Below, piece after piece: positions 58,049 through 64,000 of a DNA stretch of 64,000 nucleotides (positions are counted from its first letter, which is position 1; each line of letters opens with the position of its first letter). The stretch spans positions 1,860,001 to 1,924,000 of the forward strand of contig NZ_SZZH01000001.1 in NCBI RefSeq assembly GCF_005298075.1. The letters are read 5' to 3'. This DNA comes from Nakamurella flava (lineage in GTDB: Bacteria > Actinomycetota > Actinomycetes > Mycobacteriales > Nakamurellaceae). The notes under the pieces were generated by a model. That model worked only from the letters and a program-made list of their open reading frames with translations. It made no database searches and was not told the origin of the DNA. Made by a program: the position numbers and the translations under genes.

Positions 58049-58299
58049 CACTGAACATCAAGGATCCGGAGACCGATCGGTTGGCCCGGGAGCTGGCTGC
58101 TGCCGCCGGCGAATCCATCACCACCGCGACCAAGCGGGCGTTGGAAGAACGGCTCGAACGGGTCCGAGCGCGGGCACGGGCGGAGTCGCTACCGGTGGAT
58201 CTCAGTGACGTCATCGCCCGGGGGCGAGCCCGGGCAGTCCTTGATGGCCGACCCGAGGCAGAACTGCTGGGCTACGACGACAGCGGCATCCCGGCATGA
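58045..58299 (+). CDS. vapB: VapB-type antitoxin
   Basis: This 84-residue protein begins MALNIKDPETDRLARELAAA, the PSK_trans_fac (Rv0623-like) antitoxin start, with a ribbon-helix-helix DNA-binding head and a basic helix followed by an acidic C-terminal tail that would wrap the toxin. Its stop overlaps the toxin ATG by four bases, the usual antitoxin-first order. Autoregulation through the inverted repeat at its start is plausible. Confidence 0.9.
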   Translation: MALNIKDPETDRLARELAAAAGESITTATKRALEERLERVRARARAESLPVDLSDVIARGRARAVLDGRPEAELLGYDDSGIPA

Positions 58300-58700
58300 C
58301 CCAGGTCGTCGTTGACACCTCGGCCGTCGTGGCCGTCGTGCTGGGTGAACCGGACGCCGAGCAGTTCGCCGCTGTTCTGGTCCACCATCGCGGCGAATTG
58401 TTGATCAGCGCCACGACCCGCGTCGAGCTGGGCATCGTGGTCGAGGCACGCCATGGCCCGGAGGGAACCCGGGAACTCGAGGCGCTGTTGACGAGGCTGT
58501 CCGTCACGGTCGAGCCGTTCGACGCAGTCCAGTCGACAGTGGCGCTCGCCGCATGGCGACGGTTCGGGAAGGGACGCCACCCGGCTGGCCTCAACCTCGG
58601 CGACTGCTACAGCTACGCACTCGCCAAGTCCCGCGGCGCACCGCTGCTGTTCAAGGGTGACGACTTCTCACAGACGGATGTGGACGCCGTGCCGGGCTAA
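58296..58700 (+). CDS. vapC: VapC-type PIN-domain toxin
   Basis: The 134-residue PIN nuclease has the first catalytic Asp in VVVDTSAVVAVVLGEPDAE, Glu in TRVELGIVVEA, and the C-terminal pair LNLGDCYSYALAKSRGAPLLFKGDDF (split over 26 residues) that completes the metal site. Such toxins cleave tRNA or rRNA when the antitoxin is lost. All four acidic positions appear intact, so it is probably active. Confidence 0.92.
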   Translation: MTQVVVDTSAVVAVVLGEPDAEQFAAVLVHHRGELLISATTRVELGIVVEARHGPEGTRELEALLTRLSVTVEPFDAVQSTVALAAWRRFGKGRHPAGLNLGDCYSYALAKSRGAPLLFKGDDFSQTDVDAVPG

Positions 58701-58838
58701 TGCACTCGGGCAGCCCCAACCTCTGCGAGCCGTTCGGTGACGAACCGGTCGTTGACATCAATGTTGATCCGACTCGGACAGCCACGATCGAGCACTCCGG
58801 AGCGGTGCGGGGCCACGTCGGGGCGACGAGGAGCCAAA

Positions 58839-59004
58839 GGCCGGATGACCGTTGGGCTGGTGATTGACGGCGAGCCCGGTATCGACGCGACCGATGTACC
58901 CAACGCGGCCGAGCTGGCCAAACTGTTGGTCACCAAGCTGCTGGCCGAGGTGTCCGAAGGCGTCGACGAGCAGAGAGCGCGTGGTCTCGATCCTGAACGG
59001 GCTG
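58839..59004 (+). pseudogene. Fragment of a dihydroxyacetone-kinase gene
   Basis: Translated sequence GRMTVGLVIDGEPGIDATD and onward aligns with residues 209-263 of the intact kinase at 56179 (GRMAVGLGIHGEPGIDETA...). The catalytic His is replaced by Asp. A frame change near 58970 restores VVSILNGL in another frame. The rest of the kinase is missing. The fragment is followed, as is the intact gene, by the GCAGATGTACGG hairpin. It looks like the remnant of a duplicated dhaK after internal deletion. Confidence 0.8.
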
Positions 59005-59022
59005 TGATGTCACCGACTGGAT

Positions 59023-59061
59023 GCAGATGTACGGATGATCGTCATCGGGCCGTACATCTGC
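59023..59061 (+). terminator. Hairpin after the dhaK fragment
   Basis: GCAGATGTACGG (59023-59034) pairs perfectly with 59050-59061 across 15 bases. Stem core and flanking bases match the hairpin at 57922 after the intact kinase gene. Confidence 0.7.
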
Positions 59062-59069
59062 GCCTGTGA

Positions 59070-59667
59070 CTAGCTCGATCTGCTTGACGACTGCGTCTTC
59101 TACTGCTGGAAGCGCTGACGATCCGTTAGCACCTACTAGTGGTCCCGAGGGGTACCGGCTCCCACTTAGCTGGTCGGCTGACCGCCAAGCGCGGGCCGTT
59201 TCCCCGCCGGACCTCAACAGAGGGGTACCGCAACCTGCACACACGAACGCGTCACTTCCTGTCGGCCGCAGTTGACGCGGTCCTTTACTCTGCTTCGTCG
59301 TCGCTCGGAAGGGGACCAAGCGGCCGGCTGCCGAGACACATATAGCACCAGAATTCCGCGTACGAGAGCGCGGGATGCGTTGTCAATATTCGTGACGGTC
59401 TTGCGCGCGGTACTTGAAACGGGTTCGTACCCGATCAGGAAGACCTGAGACATGCACTGGGCCCCAATGCAGCATCCGTGTATCACGAACCTGCATGAGT
59501 TCATCCGTGTGTGTCAAGAACGTGCATCGGTTAGCATGCCCGACCCTGAGACTCGACACCCCGTTTGCGGCTCAGCATCACCTCTTTGAGCCAACACATT
59601 GAAATCATGCGATCCTTGCCCTAGGCTCCCGAGGTCTGCACTGTAGACACTCACGAGGGGGACTGCA
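59070..59667. other. Noncoding stretch with falling GC before the HEPN islet
   Basis: About 600 bp without a supported gene. Base composition shifts visibly from the GC-rich backbone to AT-richer DNA after about 59280. It includes GAGGGGTACCG twice (59147-59157, 59220-59230) and a pair of longer imperfect repeats near 59473-59532. No tRNA, integrase or recognisable attachment site is seen. Confidence 0.5.
59473..59532 (+). repeat. Two adjacent imperfect 29-31 bp direct repeats
   Basis: Both copies (59473-59501, 59502-59532) start CATCCGTGT, then share TCA(C/A)GAAC(C/G)TGCAT and end in GTT. Placed 136 bp before the DUF5343-like gene, they may be binding sites for a regulator of that pair. Confidence 0.5.
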
Positions 59668-60279
59668 ATGGACTATCCGTACACAAAAAGTGTGAAATCA
59701 ATTCCAAAGTTGTTCTCTGAGATTCGTAGGGTGGCAACGCCCGCAAAGGTCACTACATCCTATTTGAAATCGATCGGCTTCACGAGCAGCAATGATGGCT
59801 AATTGGTTGGGCTTCTTAAAGCTATCGGCTTTGTAGACCCAAGCGGGGTCCCAACTTCTCACTGGAAAGAATATCGGGGCAACGACCACAAACGAGTAGC
59901 GGCCGAGGCCACGCGTAAAGGGTATGCCAGCCTCTTCGAGGTTTATCCGGATGCAGACAGTCGCGACGATGAGGCAATTGCTAATCTTATTCGCCAGAAC
60001 TCAAACTACAGTTCCGACACTGTTGCCCGGGTTGTGGGCTCTTTCAAAGCGCTCTGCTCCCTTGCCGACTTCGGTGAACCGAACGAAGTCGCGGAGACCA
60101 TCCACGGCCACGTTGCTCCGACCGAGACTTCCATCAAGCCTACAAGTATCCCGATGGTGACCCTCACACCCGGTCTTCCAGCAATAAACCTGAACATTCA
60201 GCTGGAGCTTCCGTCGAATGCAGATGAAAAGTTCTACGACGCATTCTTCGCCGCACTTAAGAAACACCTGATGCAGTGA
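59668..60279 (+). pseudogene. DUF5343-like gene interrupted by an in-frame TAA
   Basis: The frame opens at ATG 59668 after GAGGGG, giving MDYPYTKSVKSIPKLFSEIR and LKSIGFTSSNDG, then TAA at 59800-59802, and continues in the same frame as LVGLLKAIGFVDPSGVPTSH to 60279. The two parts together resemble a single DUF5343 domain, with the stop inside its most conserved stretch. A single-base change would repair it (for example TAA to CAA). The downstream 158-residue part could start at TTG 59803, but no ribosome site is seen. Codon use is AT-rich compared with the backbone. The function of the family is unknown to me. Confidence 0.7.
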
Positions 60280-60815
60280 GCGACGCTGACTTAAGTGACT
60301 TCGCAGGAAGGTTGGCGCGGTTCGAGACCGAGGCACGGGGGATGGTAGTCGGCTATGAGACAAGCCGACGAGCCCGAGTGATGACTCTCTCCGCTAGCTT
60401 GACCGACGTCACCAATCTGAATGTGCGTCAGGACGAGCTCCTGAAGCAAGCCCTTCGATGTGCTGAGCACGAGCTCTACCGTGCAGCACATGTGATGGCC
60501 TGGGCGGCCTATGTGGACTGTCTGCAGCAGAAACTTGCAAGCGACGGTCTCGTCAAATTGCGCAAGTTGCGAACTAAATGGATATTTAGCCATCTGAACG
60601 ACCTTGTGGAGAAGTTCACCGAGTTTGCGTTACTCGAGGCTTCACGCGACTTGCGGCTCTTATCGAAGGCCGACTTCAAGGCACTGTCCGGCGACCTGTC
60701 CAGACGTAATGAGTGCGCCCACCCTTCGGACTACCTGCCGGGGCTGAACGAGACACTGGGGTACGTCTCTGGCCTCGTGCAGCGGATTCGGAACCTTTCA
60801 GCGAAGGGCTACTGA
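60276..60815 (+). CDS. HEPN-domain protein, putative RNase/abortive-infection type
   Basis: This 179-residue, mostly helical protein carries RRNECAHPSDYLPG at residues 143-156. It contains R144-N145-x3-H149, the RNxxxH motif of HEPN ribonucleases. An upstream helix pair (LLKQALRCAEHELYRAAHVM) fits the HEPN bundle. The GTG start overlaps the stop of the DUF5343-like frame, so the two are one operon. Base composition is AT-richer than the backbone, suggesting transfer. A defence or toxin role is inference from the motif and setting. Confidence 0.7.
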   Translation: MSDADLSDFAGRLARFETEARGMVVGYETSRRARVMTLSASLTDVTNLNVRQDELLKQALRCAEHELYRAAHVMAWAAYVDCLQQKLASDGLVKLRKLRTKWIFSHLNDLVEKFTEFALLEASRDLRLLSKADFKALSGDLSRRNECAHPSDYLPGLNETLGYVSGLVQRIRNLSAKGY

Positions 60816-60846
60816 CTAATCTTTCAGCGAAGGGCTACTGACTAAT
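60795..60846 (+). repeat. Exact 26-bp tandem duplication at the 3' end of the HEPN gene
   Basis: Bases 60795-60820 are repeated without change at 60821-60846. The unit covers the last codons, the stop and five following bases of the HEPN gene, so it looks like a recent slippage or an integration scar at the islet edge. Confidence 0.9.
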
Positions 60847-60889
60847 TACGCCTCTCGCGAATTTTGCCGGGCTGCTCGCTGATTTCACC

Positions 60890-61969
60890 TCACACGTTGA
60901 AGCGGAACTCCACCACGTCCCCGTCGGCCATGACGTAGTCCTTGCCCTCCATGCGGACCTTGCCGGCGGCCTTGGCCGCGGCCATCGATCCGGCGGCGAT
61001 GAGGTCGGCGAAGGAGACGATCTCGGCCTTGATGAAGCCGCGTTCGAAGTCGGTGTGGATGACCCCGGCGGCCTGTGGGGCGGTGTCGCCCTTGCGGATG
61101 GTCCAGGCCCGGGATTCCTTAGGGCCGGCGGTGAGATAGGTCTGCAGGCCCAGGGTGTGGAAACCCGCTCGCGCCAGGGAGTAGAGCCCCGGCTCGGACT
61201 GGCCGACCGATTCCAGCAGCTCGCGGGCCGACTCCTCGTCCAGTTCCAGCAGTTCGGATTCGACCTTGGCGTCCAGGAACACGCAGTCGGCCGGGGCGAC
61301 CGCGGCGGTCAGCTCGGCCCGCTTGGCCTCGTCGGTCAGGACGGCCTCGTCGGCGTTGAAGACGTAGAGGAACGGCTTGGCCGTCATCAACGACAGTTCG
61401 CGCAGCGCCGCCACGTCGACCTTGCCGGCGGCGGCGAACAGGGTGGTCCCGGAGTCGAGGACGGTGACGGCGGCCTCGGCCGCGTCCAGCACCGGCTTGC
61501 GGTCCTTGGCGGTGCGGGCTTCCTTCTGCAGTCGCGGGATGGCCTTCTCCAGCGTCTGCAGGTCGGCGAGGATGAGTTCGGTGTTGATGACCTCGATGTC
61601 GGCCAGCGGGTCGACCCGGCCGTCGACGTGCACCACGTCGTCGTCGGCGAACACCCGGACCACCTGGCAGATGGCGTCGGCCTCACGGATGTTGGCCAGG
61701 AACTTGTTGCCCAGCCCGGCCCCCTCGGACGCACCCTTGACGATGCCGGCGATGTCGACGAACGAGACCGACGCGGGCACCGTCTTGACCGAGCCGAACA
61801 CCTTGGCCAGCTCGTCCAGCCGCGGGTCGGGCAGCGGAACCACGCCGACGTTGGGCTCGATGGTCGCGAACGGGTAGTTCGCGGCCAGAACGTTGGCCCG
61901 GGTCAGGGCGTTGAAGACGGTGGACTTGCCGACGTTGGGCAGGCCGACGATGCCGAGGGTCAGACTCAC
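60890..61969 (-). CDS. ychF: Ribosome-associated ATPase/GTPase YchF (OLA1 family)
   Basis: This 359-residue Obg-superfamily protein has G1 GIVGLPNVGKSTVFNALT at its start, G3 FVDIAGIVKGASEGAGLGNK, a helical insert, the noncanonical G4 of the family within YVFNADEAVL, and a C-terminal TGS domain ending YVMADGDVVEFRFNV. The GTG at 61969 gives the usual family length; a 21-residue upstream extension is rejected. TAAACT eight bases before the start could give a nearly leaderless message. Confidence 0.97.
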   Translation of the reverse strand: MSLTLGIVGLPNVGKSTVFNALTRANVLAANYPFATIEPNVGVVPLPDPRLDELAKVFGSVKTVPASVSFVDIAGIVKGASEGAGLGNKFLANIREADAICQVVRVFADDDVVHVDGRVDPLADIEVINTELILADLQTLEKAIPRLQKEARTAKDRKPVLDAAEAAVTVLDSGTTLFAAAGKVDVAALRELSLMTAKPFLYVFNADEAVLTDEAKRAELTAAVAPADCVFLDAKVESELLELDEESARELLESVGQSEPGLYSLARAGFHTLGLQTYLTAGPKESRAWTIRKGDTAPQAAGVIHTDFERGFIKAEIVSFADLIAAGSMAAAKAAGKVRMEGKDYVMADGDVVEFRFNV

Positions 61970-61997
61970 AAGGAGCCAGTTTAGGTGCCCGGGGGGC

Positions 61998-62555
61998 TCA
62001 CCTTCGGCCGTCGAGAGCCATCGGCCCCGCAACAGCGGGGGCCTTCCGTGGCCAGACGGTGTCGCAGACGGCGACCACCACCTCGATCGCGAGGATCAGC
62101 GCCAGCAACTGGACGGTCGCGACGAACGGGTCGAACGGTACGTCCGCGAACCAGGCCAGCCCGGCCATCACGGCGACGGCGACCGCGGCAGCCAGTCCGG
62201 TCCGGCCGACGTCCCGCCAGCTGGCCCGGGCCCGGGCGGCCCCGTACACCCTGACCGGCGCCGGTCCCCCGGCGAACCGATGGGCGAACCGGACGTCGGC
62301 CCAGCGGATCATGGCGTGCCCGTAGGCCAGTGAGAAGCCGAGGTAGAGCGCCGCCAGCGAGTGCGCCCCGCTCGGCTCCGCTCCCGACCGCAGGTGGACC
62401 GCAGTCGCCACCAGCAGGACGCCGTCGAGTACCGGGGCCGTGACCAGCAGGGCCGCCCCGAGGCGCGGGCGCCGCAGCAGGTAGCGGGCAGCCAGGCCGA
62501 GCCCGATCGCGACCCAGAAACCGATCTCGCAGGCCAGGATCACCGCATAGATCAT
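61998..62555 (-). CDS. Putative integral membrane protein under TetR control
   Basis: This 185-residue protein has five predicted membrane segments, starting MIYAVILACEIGFWVAIGLG and ending in a short basic tail. AAGGAGAG lies three bases before the ATG at 62555. I do not recognise a family with confidence. It diverges from a TetR regulator over a 65-bp spacer filled by a perfect inverted repeat, so it is the likely main target of that repressor. Confidence 0.78.
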   Translation of the reverse strand: MIYAVILACEIGFWVAIGLGLAARYLLRRPRLGAALLVTAPVLDGVLLVATAVHLRSGAEPSGAHSLAALYLGFSLAYGHAMIRWADVRFAHRFAGGPAPVRVYGAARARASWRDVGRTGLAAAVAVAVMAGLAWFADVPFDPFVATVQLLALILAIEVVVAVCDTVWPRKAPAVAGPMALDGRR

Positions 62556-62571
62556 GACTCTCCTTGTCAGT

Positions 62572-62602
62572 ACGACTGTGTTACTTAAGCTAGCACAGTC
62601 GT
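62572..62602. promoter_or_regulatory. Candidate TetR operator ACGACTGTG-N13-CACAGTCGT
   Basis: Perfect 9-bp arms (62572-62580, 62594-62602) surround 13 bases with a CTTAAG centre, between the divergent membrane-protein and TetR genes. Confidence 0.75.
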
Positions 62603-62608
62603 GCCACA

Positions 62609-62614
62609 TAGACT
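62609..62614 (+). promoter_or_regulatory. Leaderless -10 box TAGACT for the TetR gene
   Basis: TAGACT ends six bases before the ATG at 62621 and follows the operator arm by six bases, so repressor binding would occlude it. Confidence 0.5.
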
Positions 62615-62620
62615 GGGCCG

Positions 62621-63232
62621 ATGCCCCGACTCATCGACCACGACCAGCGGCGCGACGAACTGGCCCAGGCCGTCTGGCGCATCGTCACCGCGAAGGGCAT
62701 CGGGGCCCTGTCGATCCGCGAGGTCGCCGCCGAGGCCGGCGTCTCCGCCGGATCGCTACGGCACCTGTTCCCGACCCGTGAGCAGCTCGTCATCGCGGCG
62801 GCCGAGCAGATGCTTCTCGGCGTGGAACGACGCATTCGCGCACTGCCGCAAGACATCTCGCCGCTCGACTTCGCCGAGCGGGCGTTGGCGCAGACACTCC
62901 CGCTCGACGACGCGCGGCGCACCGAGTTCGCCGTCAACCTGGCCCTCGTCGCCGAGGAACCGGCCGTCCCCGCTCTGGCCGGCATCCGCCGGCAGACCTA
63001 CGACGACCTCCGCCGGCTGTGTCGCGGCCTGGTCGGGATGCTCCGCCCGCAGGACGACACCGCCGGCCGCGACCGCGCCGACCTCGACGACGCCGCCCGC
63101 CGACTGCACGTCCTGGTCGACGGTCTGGGCTTCCACCTGTTTCAGACCGGTGAGGACGACGGGTGGTCCCTGGCCACGCTCCGCGCCGAACTCCGGCAGC
63201 TGGCCGCCGACCCGAGGCCCGTCAGCCAGTGA
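62621..63232 (+). CDS. TetR-family transcriptional regulator
   Basis: This 203-residue repressor has an N-terminal HTH (LSIREVAAEAGVSAGSLRHLF) and a helical ligand domain including a TetR_C_6-like stretch (TLPLDDARRTEFAVNLALVA). It diverges from the membrane-protein gene and sits beside a perfect operator, indicating autoregulation. Its 3' end overlaps the convergent methyltransferase gene by 11 bases. Confidence 0.92.
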   Translation: MPRLIDHDQRRDELAQAVWRIVTAKGIGALSIREVAAEAGVSAGSLRHLFPTREQLVIAAAEQMLLGVERRIRALPQDISPLDFAERALAQTLPLDDARRTEFAVNLALVAEEPAVPALAGIRRQTYDDLRRLCRGLVGMLRPQDDTAGRDRADLDDAARRLHVLVDGLGFHLFQTGEDDGWSLATLRAELRQLAADPRPVSQ

Positions 63233-63857
63233 CCGACGGCGCCTTCCGCAACACCGTCACGCACCAGTCCGCATCCTCGGCCCACGGATCGAGGTGCCAG
63301 GTCGAGAACGTGTGTTCCACGGCCAGCCCGACCGCCGCGGCGGCCACGCGGAAGGCCGACACCTGGTAGTCGCGGTCGGTCGCGAACCCGGTCACCATCC
63401 GGCCGCCGGGAACGAGCAACCCGGCCAGGTTGGCCAGCACCGCCCGCTCGGTCCCCGGAGCCACGAAGACCAGCACGTTGCCGGCCAGCACGATCGCATC
63501 GAACTCGGCCACGACCCCGGCCTCGGCGAGTTCGGCCGCCGTGAGCGTGAGCAGGTCCCCGACCAGGTACCGACCGTCCGGATAGCGGAAACGGGCGATG
63601 GCGACCAGGCCGGCGTCCCGGTCGACCCCGACGGTGTCGTGCCCGGCCCGCCGCAGTCCCTCCGCCACCCGGCCGGTGCCGCACCCGGCGTCCAGCACCC
63701 GGGATCCCCGCGCCAGCAGCACGTCGACGAACCGGGCCTCCCCGTCGACATCGGCACCGGAGTGGTGCAACTCGGCGAACCGCTCGACGTAGTGCTGCCA
63801 GGAGGGGCCGTCGTGGAACGTTTCCCACCGGGTCGGGGGCGACTGCTCGGGACTCAT
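63222..63857 (-). CDS. Class I SAM-dependent methyltransferase
   Basis: This 211-residue protein has motif I RVLDAGCGTGRVAEGL near residue 53, the acidic loop TVGVDRDAGLV, motif IV FDAIVLAGNVLVFV and GLLVPGGRMVTGF. It fits small-molecule methyltransferases. The substrate is unknown. It is a single minus-strand gene convergent with the TetR gene. Confidence 0.9.
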   Translation of the reverse strand: MSPEQSPPTRWETFHDGPSWQHYVERFAELHHSGADVDGEARFVDVLLARGSRVLDAGCGTGRVAEGLRRAGHDTVGVDRDAGLVAIARFRYPDGRYLVGDLLTLTAAELAEAGVVAEFDAIVLAGNVLVFVAPGTERAVLANLAGLLVPGGRMVTGFATDRDYQVSAFRVAAAAVGLAVEHTFSTWHLDPWAEDADWCVTVLRKAPSVTG

Positions 63858-63964
63858 GGCCCGATGATGCCCGGCCGCGCCGCGCGCCGGAAACGCGCCG
63901 ATGACAACGGAGGTCTAGCGTCCCGGACGTCCGGGTGACGCACGACGAAAAGGAGCCACACCCA

Positions 63965-64000
63965 ATGGCCATCGGCTGGAAGTTGGTGGGCGACAACGGC
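63965..64000 (+). CDS. Start of a gene cut by the window edge
   Basis: ATG at 63965 follows AAAAGGAG with good spacing and opens MAIGWKLVGDNG before the window ends. The short start vaguely recalls VOC-family proteins, but twelve residues cannot decide. Confidence 0.5.
   Translation, partial: MAIGWKLVGDNG

Noticed and set aside
59070-59300. Possible tRNA or phage attachment site at the islet edge
   Set aside because: I could not fold a cloverleaf or find a T-loop consensus, and there is no integrase nearby.
59214-59504. 96-residue minus-strand frame in the islet spacer
   Set aside because: No ribosome site, no family resemblance, and composition unlike a real protein.

Overview
The window is very GC-rich DNA with many GTG and TTG starts, four-base ATGA/GTGA gene overlaps, lipoprotein and Tat-lipoprotein binding proteins, and several leaderless promoters in which a TANNNT box ends 6-7 bases before the start codon. 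These features fit a high-GC Gram-positive actinobacterium. A Nakamurella-like organism is my guess and cannot be proved from the sequence. I see no rRNA, tRNA, CRISPR array, transposase or integrase. Most of the window reads as chromosomal backbone with metabolic and transport islands.

Layout. (1) 18-6941, minus strand: a five-gene peptide/nickel-type ABC transporter operon (binding lipoprotein, B, C, D, F), with an orphan family-5 binding lipoprotein and the translational GTPase TypA upstream (7259-11129). (2) 11444-13087: a DHA2-type drug exporter. (3) 13100-22531: a sugar regulon. A ThuA-like protein and a Gfo/Idh/MocA dehydrogenase diverge from a LacI repressor. Next come a ribose-type ABC transporter, a second dehydrogenase and a sugar isomerase. 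The sequence TTGCGCAACA occurs in front of both halves and is the probable shared operator. (4) 22807-25569: an acidic/polar amino-acid ABC transporter. (5) 25795-31119: a NUDIX protein, a GT87-like membrane mannosyltransferase, two medium-chain reductases and a VIT/CCC1 metal transporter. (6) 31178-41633: a glycan/envelope cluster with a WcbI-like protein, five glycosyltransferase genes (one a GT-B/GT-A fusion), a small methyltransferase and an MprF-like aminoacyl-phosphatidylglycerol synthase. (7) 41686-44776: a phosphoesterase, a TfoX-domain protein and an amidohydrolase. (8) 44836-49900: an asparagine operon (aspA, asparaginase, permease) with a divergent GntR regulator. (9) 49969-54541: an Old Yellow Enzyme homologue, then an ABC-2 exporter co-transcribed with a histidine kinase and response regulator. 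(10) 54610-57894: a DeoR regulator facing an RpiB/DerI-type isomerase and a DhaK-DhaL kinase, probably for tetrulose or triose catabolism. (11) 58045-60846: an accessory islet with VapBC, a decayed dhaK fragment carrying a copy of the dhaK hairpin, and an AT-richer pair made of a DUF5343-like gene with an in-frame stop and a HEPN-domain gene. (12) 60890-64000: ychF, a TetR regulator with its membrane-protein target, a methyltransferase and a gene start cut by the window edge.

The best candidates for undescribed biology are the DUF5343/HEPN pair in its AT-rich islet, the glycan cluster with its fused glycosyltransferase, the operator-linked ThuA/Gfo/ABC sugar regulon, and an OppB-type permease with about 170 extra membrane-embedded residues.
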